A stretch of 45,000 bases of DNA from Sphaeroforma sirkka (GCA_001586965.3 LUCW03002201.1:92501-137500), one strand, 5' to 3'. Numbered from the stretch's first letter, positions 1-15,922 are shown. The notes: a model not told the origin generated them from the sequence alone. Made by a program: numbers and translations.

Positions 1-424
1 ACGTGTCCGTGGTCGTGACACTCTCTGCCACCTCAACGTCTGTCGGCCGAGAGTCACTCAACGAATTGTAGGCATGTCCCCAGTCGTTCTGCTGAATAAA
101 CTCTCTGCTCTGTTCCGTACACACTGTCGATCAAGGCAAAGTCTATTTCTACGCCACGCCTGAAAAGATGGTGAATGGATTGGAATGTTAAACCCAAGTC
201 AATGCAATTCACATGCGCAATTGGACAGCTATACGTTGCAAGACGTGAAACGTCTGTATACTACACCACCGAAAGGAATATGAGTCATAGCCTCCTAAAA
301 AATACAGCCTATGTATGTGCCCACCTCTATAGTGTCAGACAGGCGCGTCAGAAAGCCACAAATACAGCCATCAATAAGAGGGACTTTCACTCGTGTTAAA
401 CCATAGTCCGCCACCGCTGTTGTG
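1..424 (-). CDS. Possible further 3' exons of the SET-domain gene
   Basis: Exon 6 of the SET gene ends in phase 2 at a strong donor, so the gene should continue. A pyrimidine-rich acceptor ends at 425 and would open an exon 424-325 in the right phase, ending at a GTGGGC donor. A second acceptor at 93-92 would open an exon from 91 to beyond the window edge, starting QNDWGHAY. Phases 2 and 0 are consistent with joining all three. I see no confident homology to the substrate-binding domain, so these are proposals from splice sites and open frame only. Confidence 0.25.
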
Positions 425-552
425 CTGGGAAATAGAAGTTTGGTGTCTGCGCGCCCTATCATTTAGTTGCCAGCTATCGCTGATCTGTGCTGATATATCG
501 ATATTCTATACAGACTGTTCGGTACAGACCGACTCATAGCTACGCAACTTAC

Positions 553-5528
<4,976 letters not shown>

Positions 5529-6190
5529 GGTTGCAGTGTGCGGGCGTGATTTGGGATATTCGTTCGGATGTGCGTGCACATGTGTAGGTTGTTCTGTGCA
5601 TTCGGATTGTTGAGTAATGTGAGATGGTGTATGCTACTTCATGTAATCATTGGATTAAATATTCGTGACCAGATGAAGACGCAAGCATCGACGTACGTAT
5701 CTATGATCGAGCGCAGACTCAAGTATACTGGTCAGAAGTACACGCAAGTACAAGAAGGATGTCAAGATAGCTGTGGTTAACTGCACCTCCACAAGTCTAA
5801 TGGTGCGATAAAGAGACAATGCAGCTGCTTCCCTTGTCTATAACGACATAATACACAGCACAAAGGATGGGCAATTGGGCAATGGGTACAGTGACAGCCC
5901 ACTGCCCAGGGTTGTACTACCTGACCCGGCTTATCATCTCCCATCTATTAGTTTTAGGTAAACTCAGTTTTTCCTATACTATGCACCACGTGAAATTTAG
6001 AATTTTGATTACTCAAGCTCGTATCACACATTTTTCAAAAAAAAAGTCGGGTATATACTGTATGTATATTGTACAGTATACTGTCCCTATCGATTTGAGA
6101 TCTCAGTTGATATACACACGGCTACATACACTCGCAATTAACCTGCTCACGTATAATTACTAACGCATCCTTTAATCGCATATTAATACA
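5529..6190. promoter_or_regulatory. Divergent intergenic region between the SET gene and Notchless, likely bidirectional promoter
   Basis: This 662-bp stretch separates two start codons pointing away from each other, so both promoters and 5' UTRs must lie here unless there are undetected upstream non-coding exons. I see no repeat array in it, unlike almost all other non-coding DNA in the window. It holds two dyads: 5876-5908 (TGGGCA...TGCCCA type) and 6054-6080. No canonical TATA box position is clear. Promoter function is inferred from gene orientation only. Confidence 0.5.
6054..6080. other. 9-bp perfect inverted repeat upstream of Notchless
   Basis: TATACTGTA at 6054-6062 and TACAGTATA at 6072-6080 form a perfect dyad with a 9-nt spacer, 111 bp upstream of the Notchless ATG. 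It could be a dimeric factor site or a hairpin in the 5' UTR. There is no further evidence for function. Confidence 0.5.
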
Positions 6191-6633
6191 ATGGCGACTA
6201 AAAGGGCCACAGAGAATGAGGAAGAGGAGACGAGAAATGTCAAAGCGCGTCGCAATGTTGTGGCATCCCTGAAAGATGAGAACGGCGAGACCTGTGGTAG
6301 GTTCAGAAGCACAATGCAATGGTGCGCATAGGCAAATGTTTGTATCGTGGATATCGTTTTAGGTGAAAAACATAGAGGAAACGGTATGGTAATAGTTGAA
6401 TGTTCCTTGTTGTTACTTCGGTATATATACAGTTCAGTGTAGATTATATGGGTTAATAACAAACTTTCCTAACTATTCTCGACGATATATGACATGCTTG
6501 AGTTCCCATCTGTGTGTTCATGAAGTATGTGTCAATAATAATGGTATATATGCCAATCACCATGTGCCCATATAAAGGAATGTGCATTTGATTATATAAC
6601 AACAATATGCATACACAATGTATATATACATAC

Positions 6634-6726
<93 letters not shown>

Positions 6727-6734
6727 ATATATAA

Positions 6735-6791
<57 letters not shown>

Positions 6792-7535
6792 ACATATATA
6801 TATATAATATATATATATAATATATATTATACATATATATATACATATATACATACATACATATGCATTATATACACACTTACATATATATCATCAACAA
6901 TAATCAATACATGGCATATATGTATATTATTATGTACGTATTAATAATAATAATATATGTATAATAGCATATTAATAATAATGTGTTATATATTATAATA
7001 TTATAATATGTTATATATATGTCATACATGGTAATACATACATATAATACTATGTTATATTATTATATATAATATTATATTAATACATAATATTACACGT
7101 ATTGTATACATGCATGTATGCATTATTATGTATCTATACGCATGCACATCACACATACGCACTGTGCATATAATGTTATAATGATACATATAATAATAAT
7201 ACATATTATGTATATATTGTATATATTATTATATATCATCATCATCCCAACACATATTATATGCACATTAATATATTGTATATGTTATATAATAATTATA
7301 TTATATATAATATTACATAATATTATATAATAATACATATGTAATTATTTGTTTTATATAATAATAATATACATTACATATATATGTTTATATATACATA
7401 TAATATGCGTTTGCATACACATACGTTTTTGTCGGAGTACATAATGCGTGCAATGTAAGCAAGTTAGTTGGACACATGACATGTAATACACATATGCATA
7501 ATGTATCATCACACACATCACATAATATATATTAT

Positions 7536-7567
<32 letters not shown>

Positions 7568-7637
7568 TATATATATATATAATATGCATATGCATATTAC
7601 ATATATATATATATATATATACGCATTTATATATATT

Positions 7638-7727
<90 letters not shown>

Positions 7728-10700
7728 TTCTATATATTTATACATACATTTATGTACATCGATATGAATTAAAGATCGTGGCTCCTTGTATTGCCTAGTT
7801 TACAGCGGATATCATGTTATATATAGGGCCTCTTTGCGTACAGTATCGTCGCATACGAACAGTCGAATAAACGCAACCCTGGAGGAATGTACATATACTC
7901 GCTCATATATTATTCGAGTATACTGTTTTGGACTATTGTAGGTATACAACCAAATGTTAAGAATATACTTGTTAGTCAATCAAAAAGCACTCAAGTATAT
8001 ATCTCACCATCTGATCACCATACAATTCTGTGGCACCTCATCACATCAATGACGAATCTCCGTGTTCGCAGGTCCACCGCTCGACCTCCCTCAGGACATA
8101 ACGCCAAAGCTTCTGGAGGCTCTGTTGAATCAGTTGTTAGAAGCCGAAGAACCCGACCGAGAAAGAAACCCGTACACATTCTACATCAATGATCAGGAGT
8201 TGGTGACAGATGTGGGGACGCATATCGAGAAGCACATGGAGGATAACGGGTATGTTAACGGTTCGGATATGCGAGCTCAGCTTGTTGGAATCCACATCTA
8301 ACTCTATTAGTGGGCAGTTTATCGTTTTCTTGCATCTGTAAACCGCTGAGGTACAGTGGTTTTGGTTTACGGATTTGGGTGAGGGTCATGGAATAGATGT
8401 GCAGATAAATAGCTCCATGCGATGGAAAGCGACCACGTACCAAAAATATGTCATCCAACCCATTATCGCGTCACCTAGAATTGGGTTATAGATACAACGG
8501 TCGAGTCACTGGTGTCACATGTGTATAGGTTTGCTGAATGCATCTTCGACACTTCCCCACAGACACGTGCTGTCAATGTACGATGCGATTTACGTATACT
8601 ATGGGGCGAGCGAGTACTACTATCCCATTACAAAATCAAGTAGATGTAGTTACGTATATTATACTGCCCAGACGCAGCACAATGTCCGCGTAGAAAGCAA
8701 TTCCCCTCGACTTTATAGTTTCACCGGGTACGCTACCCAAGCCACAGATCGCCATACAAACACTCTTTATAAAGACCCGACTTTCTCACTCTTTCTAATG
8801 ACCCTACACTCTCACCACTCTTTATAATGACCCGACTCTCTCACTATTTACAATGACCTGACTCTCTCGTCCGAATACAGCGAACAGATCATCGACATCA
8901 CCTACCGTCCACAGGCCGTGTTTAAGGTACGGGCTGTGACGCGGTGTGCCGCCACTATCCCTGGACACGCAGAGGCTGTGCTGCAGGTGCAGTTCTCACC
9001 CGATGGTAAGCGACTGGTGAGTGGCAGCGGAGACACCACAGTGCGCTTCTGGGATATAGGAACGAATACACCGCAGTATACATGCAAGGTAGGTAGCGGG
9101 TTTATGCATGTAAGGTAGTTGGTGGGGTTATGCATGCAAGGTAGTTGGTGGGTTTATGCATGCAAGGTAGTTGGTGGGTTTGTGCATGTGTGTATTGTAC
9201 TGGTTTACGGACGTGTGGGTGTCACAGGTACAGTCTACATTCAACGTGACAACATATGGTGGGTGGTAGTGAAGAACAACAATTCACGTCTGCATAGTAG
9301 GAACCATCGTACATGTCATATGTGGCAACATGAGAGCGGGTGTATGTCTGTGAGGGTTGGTGTGTGTAAGGCGTTGGGCTCATGCCTTATATAGGAAAAT
9401 GGATCCCTTGGCTAACTGGTGTAGTTTGATGCTGCCAACTGTGGCTTCATCAATTGTGGATTTGTTGACTCATTTCGTTTTGACTTCGGTTCGGATTACT
9501 GGTGGACGTTTAAACGTCTCTACGCATGGTGTACCTCATGCACAGAACCGCCACAATGCGTATCTGACTTTAAGAGAGGGCGTGTGTGTGCAGTGCTGGC
9601 TGCATTGATTCGTATGTATAGAAGCATTTATCGCTTTCATATCCATTCACGGATGAGACTATATCCATGGTTGCTAAGCAATCCACCCCATGTATCCCGA
9701 GCTAAACGTCCAACCATCACCATGCACGTTGCTACGTACAGGGACATAAAAAGTGGGTGCTCTGTGTGGCGTGGTCACCGGATGGGACCCGTGTGATGTC
9801 CGGCGATAACGACGGGAAAGTCATACTGTGGGATGCTGCCACCGGCAAGCGACTGGGCGAGAACGGTAGGTTATAAGGATATGTGCTCGTATGATGCCAG
9901 TGAAGTTACAAATATCTGTTAGTATGATGCCAGTGAAGTTATAAGTATGTGCTCGTACGATGCCAGTGAAGTTATAAGTATCTGTTAGTATGATGATGCC
10001 AGTGAAGTTATAAGTATGTGTTAGTATGATGCCAGTGAAGTTACAAGTATCTGTTAGTATGATGCCAGTGAAGTTGCAAGTATGTGCTCGTATGATGCCA
10101 GTGAAGTTACAAGTATGTGTTAGTATGATGTCAGTGAAGTTATAAGTATGTGTTAGTATGATGCCAGTATATGTTAGTATGATGCCAGTTAAGTTATAAG
10201 TATGTGCTCGTATGATGCCAGGGAAGTTATAAGTATAGGTAAGCGACTGGGCGAGGCAAGCGACTGGGCGAGTATGGTGTTTCGTCTATGAGTGTGTGGC
10301 TAGTGCCTTCGCACTTTTCAATATAGGAGAGAACAAGGTGTTAGTATGATGCCAGTGGAGTTGTAAGTATATGTGTTCGTATGATGCCATTAAAGTCTTT
10401 ATTATAGGTTTGTTATGTTATTTGTATAGGTTAGTGAAACCATAAGTATAAGTTAGTGAAGTTATAAGTATACGCAAGCGTTTGGGTGTGAATGGTAGTA
10501 TCATCTGTGGATGTGTGGCTAGTGCCTTCGCACTTTTAAATATAGGAGACAACAAGGTGTTAGTATGATGTCAGTGGAGCTGTAAGTATATGTGTTCGTA
10601 TGATGTCAGTGAAGTCATAAGTATTGGTTTGTGAAGTCATAAGTATAGGTTAGTGAAATTACAAGTATACGCAAGCGTTTGGGTGAGAATGGTAGGATCT

Positions 10701-13700
10701 TCTGTGGGTGTGTGACTAGTACCTTCGCACTTTTGAATATAGGAGATGGCAGTCTGTTCGTACGACGTCAATGAAGTCATAGGTATTGGTTAATTAAGTT
10801 ATAAGTATAGGTTAATGAAGTTGTAGGTATAGGTTAATGAAATTGTAAGTATAGGTTTGCTCAGAGGTGTGGATATATACGCTTCAGATCAACGTTGCCG
10901 ATGAACATTGACATGCACATATATACATACATCGAGTTTACATGTGTATATCTCCGAGTTTACTCATATGCATAGTATCCCTTTCTCCAACCTGCTAGGA
11001 TTTAAAAACGGACACAAAGCTGGAAAGCACGTGGCGTCTATTGCCTGGGAGCCATTCCATGCAAACCCAGAGTGTAACAGAGTGGCGACATCGAGTAAGG
11101 ACGGGACTGTTAAAGTTTGGGACACAGTTAGGTGCGTGCCGGCGGAGTTGTACACTCGGGTCGCTCTTTCAAGATGATATATGTATATATTTCTAGCCAA
11201 TTGTATCACTCACGTGTATGTGTATGTATATGTGTATGTGTATGTGTATGTTTATGTGTATGTGTATGTGTATTTTTATGTGTATGTGTATGTGCGTTCA
11301 AGGTGTACGATTCTCCATTGAGTTATGAAGCGTTGCTTAGACGATATAGCCATGCGCACTTGCCGTTCAGCAGCATCAACTACCCACTATATTGCTCAAT
11401 AGCTGTCGGTATGGAGTGGGATCAGTTCGGTAGCACTCGAGAGTTCTGCCCCTGTACATAAGCATACATATTTACACGCACACATTCCACATTGATATAT
11501 ATATATATATATATATAGTGGTACGCCCGTCACAGCACTCCACATGTTTTCCTGAATTATCATCCCGTGAAAATTCATATCTATACAACCAAGCGCTAAC
11601 ATATTGTCTGCGTAACCAGTCCTCACACAACTACATTCAGTCAGCACAAGTATTACAATCCGTTAGCATTCCACTTCCTTCGGTGTCGCAAAACGTGTTC
11701 ACAGACGCGCCGCTTGCATTCTCTCCGCTGCACACACACACACATCAGGCACAAGGTGCTCTTCTCCTTATCACAACATACGCAAAGCGTAACGTCAGTA
11801 GTCTGGGGTGGAGAGGGTCTCATCTATTCGGCATCGCTGGACCGGACCATCAAGGTATGGTACCGAACTGACTTCTCTGTGAGCTGAGTGGCTATTAGCC
11901 CATCGAGCATGGGCGGCTGTGAGAGCGAGGACATGGCTACACATCTGTTGCACTGAGCCATGTGGTGTGCGTTTGCAAGTGACCGTCGATTCTGCTGGTG
12001 CGGTGGTCAAGCGCGCCATCTAGGAGGCACCTACATATATGGCAGTTTACATGATTGACTTTATAGTATGGTGCCATTTAGGAGGCACTTACGTATATGG
12101 CACTTACATGATTAACTTTATAGTATGGTGTGGATTGCTTATATATATAACACTTACACGATTGACTTTATAGTATGGCGTGGATTGCTTACATACATTG
12201 CACTTACATGATTAACTTTATAGTATGGTGTGGATTGCTTACATATTTTGCACTTACATGATTAGCTTTATAGTATGGTGTGGATTGCTTACATATATAG
12301 CTTTTACATGATTAACTTTATAGTATGGTGTGGATGGCTTACATATATTGCACTTTCATGATTAACTTTATAGTATGGTGTGGGTTGCTTAAATATATAA
12401 CACTTACATGATTGACTTTATAGTATGGTGTGGACTGCCTACATATAGCACTTACATGATTTACTTTATAGGATGGTGTGGATTGCTTATATATATAACA
12501 CTTACATGATTGACTTTATAGTATGGTGTGGACTGCTTACATATATAGCACTTACATAATTAACTTTATAGTATGGCGTGGACTGCGGGTTGATGCTACG
12601 CTCTATATGCCACACACCTCTCAAGACAGTGTGTGCTTTCAGCCGGGATGCGCCGAGTGGCAAGTCTGGCAAGCAGATCCACAGACACAACAAGCTATAT
12701 ACACCTGTCCATACGATAACCAATCAGATACACCCTAATATTCCATGTCCCAATGCAATGTATCTGACCACACCCACCATCCTCTCATTTGGGATATGCG
12801 GGCAGGTCTGGAGAGCGAGTGACGGGGCACTGGTACGCACACTGGAGGGTCATGCCCATCGCATCAACCAACTGTGTATAAACACGGCCTTTGCCTGTCG
12901 AACAGGCCCCTACGATCACAGAGGCTACAGAAATCCAGACAAGGCTAAAGGTAGGCGTCTCTAATAGTATTGTATGGGACTTGAAAAGAGAGTGGTAGGT
13001 AGTCCAGATATCATATGGGACTTATGGGACTTAGAAAGGTATTAATGGGTAACCCTATTATAATATGGGACTTGGAAAGGTATTGGTAGGTAACCCTAAT
13101 ATTATATGGGACTTGGAAAGCTGTTGGTAGGTAACCCTAGTATTATATGGGACTTGGAAAGCTATTGGTAGGTACCCCTACTATTGTATGGGACTTGGAA
13201 AGCTATTGATAGGTAACCCTATTATTGTATGGGACTTGGAAAGCTATTGGTAGGTAACTCTAGTATTATTTGGGACTTGGAAAGCTATTGGTAGGTAACT
13301 CTAGTATTATATGGGACTTGGAAGCTATTGGTAGGTAACCTAGTATTATGAGACTTATTGAACTAGAGGTAGGCACCCCTGATATTGTTATATGGTGCTT
13401 GTCATGAGAAGTATCTGTAGTTGGGGCACTCTCTTTGCACGTGCTCGCTAATGTTTCATAACGTCCCGACTAATACCACGAGAGTGGCCCCAGACACGTA
13501 CAACACACCTGAATACTAAATTAATATCAATCTACTGATACATCCACATCCGAATACTAAATCAATATCAATCTACTGATACACCCGCACCGAATACTCT
13601 TATGACACCACACCCACACCTGAATACTCTTATGACACCACACTTATACCCGAGTACTCTCATGACACCACACTTATACCCGAATACTCTTATGATACCA

Positions 13701-15845
13701 CATTCAAACCCGAATACTCTTGCTTCAGCTGCAACACACACGTACGATACGACGGTACATTCTCCACTCACCTACACTTTTCAAAATGGCTGTGGAACTT
13801 CCACCAACTCAAATATATATCCCAATTCTACATGCTTTGTACTTGTATAAAGCTTTTAGCGCCGTTAGAACTAGTAGTCCCAAAACGACACTACTAGTTC
13901 TACGGCGCTACGATCTTTGTACAAGTACGAGGCGTGTACAATTGGGGTGTGTGTATGTGTGTGTAGGTGGGTGGGTGGGTGTTAGTGTGTGTGTGTGTGT
14001 GTACGTGTGCATGTATATATATTTGGTATGTATTTCAGTTGGTGGAAGTTCCTTGGCTGTTTGTTCGTGGGTAGTGTATCGTTGTCTGGTGCGGGTGAGT
14101 GGATACCACACCCACACCCGAATACTCTTATGATGCCACGAGCAGGAAGGACAAATGCGGCAGCTCTTATCCCATCGTCTCTCACCCACACCTTACCAAT
14201 TTACCTACCGACAGCCACGAAAGCGGCCCAAGACAAGTACAACAAACTATTAGACTCGTGTGGCGGTGTCGAACGGCTCGCCTCAGCCTCAGACGATTTC
14301 ACGATGTTTCTGTGGACACCAAAGACCGATAAGAAACCTTTGGCCAGACTCACAGGACACCAGCAACTGGTCAATTCAGTGGTGTTCTCGCCCGACGGGT
14401 GCACGCTTGCCAGTGCTAGTTTCGACAAGAGGTGGGTAGGAAAGGCACGCGGTCTGTACCGAACTGCCAGGCATGGACCACTGAGGATTCAAAGCAGTCG
14501 CAGCAGTTATTGTGTGCTCATGTGCTGTTCCATACGTTGATTCGGTTTATCTGTCTTCATATATTGACTCAGTTTTTGTCTTAATTCATACGCAATAGTG
14601 TTAAAACTTGGGACGGACGCACCGGAAAATTCAAACAGACCATGCGAGGCCACGTGGCAGCTGTCTACCAGGTATGACAATCACACATGTGTTGTGTAAA
14701 TGAAAACCTTTAAACACTAAAACCTTGAAACCCACTGTGAAGCGGTGGCGACAGGGCATATGGCTTCTCTGCTGCCACACACTATTGTACTGTATTGTAC
14801 TGTACTGTACTGTACTGTAGTCTATTGTATTCTATTCTATTCTATTCTATTCTATTCTATTCTATTCTATTCTATTCTATTCTATTCTAATATATTGTTG
14901 ATCTCGCCTACTTTTTGTTTGACACTAGGGGAACGGATGACGCAGCCTTTTCTTTTTCCTCATGTACATAGATTCAACTACATACACATTTAGATCCAAC
15001 TACGTACGCATGTACCTTCATATACATAGATTCAAAAAAGTATACATTGCTGGCTACTTAGATCTAGATACGTGCGCATGTACCTTCATGTACATAGATT
15101 CAAATAAGTATACATTGCTGGCTACTTAGATCTAGATACGTGCGCATGTACCTTCATGTACATAGATTCAAATAAGTACACATTGCTGGCTACATAGATC
15201 TAGATACGTACGCATGTACCTTCATGTACATAGATTCAAATAAGTACACATTGCTGGCTACATAGATCTGGATACGTACGCATGTACCTTCATGTATATA
15301 GATTCAAATAAGTACACATTGCTGGCTACATAGATCTAGATACGTACGCATGTACCTTGTACATCGATTCAAATAAGTACACATTGCTGGCTACATAGAT
15401 CTAGATACGTATGCATGTACCTTGTACATCGATTCAAATAAGTACACATTGCTGGCTACATAGATCTAGATACGTATGCATGTACCTTCGTGTACATAGA
15501 TTCCAATATGTACGTGTTGCTGGCCACATAGGTCGAGATACGTACGCACATACCTTCATGCACGTCTACAACTGCCCATACATCGTTTTATTCTGCTCTC
15601 ATCTGTTATTATCTTACATATATATTCTCTCTCTCCCATACTAGGCGGCGTGGTCGGCCGATAGTCGACTGTTGCTGTCTGCGTCAAAAGACAGTACCAT
15701 CATAGTGTGGAACACCAAGACCGCAAAGATACAGGAGCAGTTACCGGGCCATGCGGATGAGGTGTTTACGGCTGACTGGAGCCCCGACGGCACAAAGGTA
15801 GCCAGTGGAGGCAAGGACAAGGTTATGAAACTATGGTACGCTTAG
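6191..15845 (+). CDS. NLE1: Notchless homologue (NLE1/Rsa4), WD40 60S ribosome-assembly factor, 10 exons, complete
   Basis: Notchless/Rsa4 binds pre-60S particles and contacts the AAA-ATPase Midasin/Rea1, which remodels and releases it; it acts in the nucleolus and nucleoplasm. Exons: 6191-6296, 8072-8249, 8881-9088, 9742-9865, 10999-11131, 11749-11854, 12806-12950, 14215-14431, 14599-14671, 15645-15845. All nine introns are GT-AG and the phases match (1,2,0,1,2,0,1,2,0), giving 496 residues, close to the human protein (about 485) and yeast Rsa4 (515). The NLE domain (about 20-115) has [13 protein letters not shown] and [11 protein letters not shown]; Glu78 is the likely candidate for the MIDAS ligand, by analogy. 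The signature [10 protein letters not shown] follows, then eight WD repeats from about 120, including [49 protein letters not shown] and a final [12 protein letters not shown] before TAG. The start is the first ATG in frame with the NLE domain. No frameshift or missing repeat is seen. Confidence 0.96.
6645..6855. repeat. (TA)n microsatellite block in Notchless intron 1
   Basis: It is preceded by CATA units from about 6629 and continues as TA dinucleotides with TATATTATATA interruptions. Intron 1 (6297-8071) is the longest of the gene and is mostly low-complexity. Confidence 0.95.
6880..7420. repeat. AT-rich TAATAA/TATAA low-complexity region
   Basis: A mosaic of ATAATAATA, TATTATA and ACATATATG words with almost no G or C, in Notchless intron 1. 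There is no fixed period and no coding content. Confidence 0.8.
7529..7735. repeat. (TA)n-(CA)n-(TA)n compound microsatellite
   Basis: TA tracts at about 7537-7620 and 7686-7723 flank an uninterrupted (CA)n tract at about 7642-7686. It is intronic (Notchless intron 1). From about 7740 to the acceptor at 8071 the intron is unique sequence without recognisable features. Confidence 0.95.
8761..8867. repeat. 26-bp tandem repeat at the 3' end of Notchless intron 2
   Basis: Units start with CACTCTTTATAATGACCCGA-like sequence at 8761, 8787, 8816 and 8842 (spacings 26, 29, 26). The array is pyrimidine-rich and ends about 14 bp before the exon 3 acceptor, so its last unit supplies the polypyrimidine tract. 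Confidence 0.85.
9081..9190. repeat. 26-bp tandem repeat containing the exon 3 end and splice donor
   Basis: CATGCAAG or CATGTAAG recurs at 9081, 9107, 9133 and 9159, followed by GTAG each time, with a degenerate fifth copy at 9185. The period is exactly 26. The first eight bases of copy 1 are coding (end of exon 3), so three extra AAG/GTAG donor-like sites lie just inside intron 3 at 9115, 9141 and 9167. Reading through the first donor meets a TAG at 9116-9118. The rest of intron 3, to 9741, shows no repeat. Confidence 0.92.
9870..10235. repeat. 33-bp tandem minisatellite in Notchless intron 4
   Basis: The core GATGCCAGTGAAGTTA recurs every 33 bp (for example 9893, 9926, 9959), about 11 copies, starting within a few bases of the exon 4 donor. 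Copies alternate between GTGCTCGTAT and CTGTTAGTAT linkers, hinting at a two-unit higher order. Confidence 0.92.
10236..10860. repeat. Compound ~200-bp repeat in intron 4 with copies of the exon 4 tail
   Basis: Three larger units share the blocks GTGCCTTCGCACTTTT and ATATAGGAGA, at about 10302, 10520 and 10720. Each is preceded by a copy of the last coding bases of exon 4 (GCAAGCGACTGGGCGAG): 10241-10255, 10256-10272, 10474-10497 and 10671-10696. The last two also retain GAATGGTAG, matching the exon 4 donor. Diverged 33-bp units fill the gaps. Confidence 0.85.
11215..11298. repeat. (TATGTG)n hexanucleotide repeat in Notchless intron 5
   Basis: About 13 units of GTATGT with occasional T substitutions. 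A short (TA)n tract at 11494-11516 lies further on. The remaining intron 5 sequence has no feature I can name. Confidence 0.92.
12019..12590. repeat. 50-bp tandem minisatellite in Notchless intron 6
   Basis: TAGTATGGTGTGGATTGCTT recurs every 50 bp (for example 12121, 12171, 12221), about 11 units. The first unit or two are longer and carry AGGAGGCAC in place of GATTGCTT. The array ends about 215 bp before exon 7. Confidence 0.93.
12966..13350. repeat. 41-bp tandem minisatellite in Notchless intron 7
   Basis: The core ATGGGACTTGGAAAGCTATT recurs every 41 bp (for example 13107, 13148, 13189), about nine copies, starting 15 bp after the exon 7 donor. Most units contain GGTAGGTA, close to the real donor AAAG/GTAGGC. 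Confidence 0.93.
13511..13725. repeat. 30-41 bp tandem repeat in Notchless intron 7
   Basis: Two 40-41 bp units starting GAATACTAAAT, at 13511 and 13552, are followed by five 30-bp units of GAATACTCTTATGACACCAC type from about 13592. A single related copy lies at about 14104-14135, beyond the foldback element and close to the exon 8 acceptor. Confidence 0.9.
13794..14053. mobile_element. Foldback/MITE-like element with 7-bp target-site duplication
   Basis: The element is about 260 bp of near full-length inverted repeat. The left arm starts GGAACTTCCACCAACT at 13794 and the right arm ends in its complement at 14037-14052. The inner stem GCGCCGTTAGAACTAGTAGT pairs with 13890-13910 with one bulged base, around an 11-nt loop (13879-13889). 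The middle of the arms also pairs (GTACTTGTA with TACAAGTAC; CCCAATT with AATTGGG). The right arm is longer because it contains a GT-rich microsatellite (about 13947-14001). TGGCTGT flanks both ends (13787-13793 and 14054-14060), as expected for a target-site duplication. There is no coding capacity, so it would be non-autonomous. Superfamily not assigned. Confidence 0.85.
14784..14889. repeat. Pentanucleotide (TGTAC)n then (TTCTA)n microsatellite in Notchless intron 9
   Basis: TGTAC units grade into TCTAT, then about 13 uninterrupted TTCTA units. The intermediate TGTAG, TCTATTGTAT suggests one pentamer evolved into the other. Confidence 0.93.
14960..15560. repeat. 68-bp tandem minisatellite in Notchless intron 9
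   Basis: The core GCTGGCTACATAGATCTAGA recurs at a 68-bp period (for example GATCTAG at 15061, 15129, 15197), about eight to nine copies; two later copies are 66 bp. Copies at both edges are the most diverged. It ends about 85 bp before exon 10. Confidence 0.93.
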
Positions 15846-15871
15846 GAGTGTGTATGATATGCTTAGGCGTG
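15833..15871 (+). repeat. Imperfect 21-bp tandem duplication over the Notchless stop codon
   Basis: ATGGTACGCTTAGGAGTG (15833-15850), which includes the last codons and the TAG stop, is followed 21 bp later by ATGATATGCTTAGGCGTG (15854-15871). The second copy lies in the 3' UTR. Confidence 0.7.
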
Positions 15872-15922
15872 TGGTGTGGATGAGCCATATGCTGCACAAT
15901 GAGTGATAGGCGAGTCTGGACA

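Noticed and set aside
13568..13850. Open frames across the 30-bp repeat of intron 7 on both strands
   Set aside because: The 30-bp period keeps frames open by arithmetic; the region lies inside a well-defined Notchless intron.
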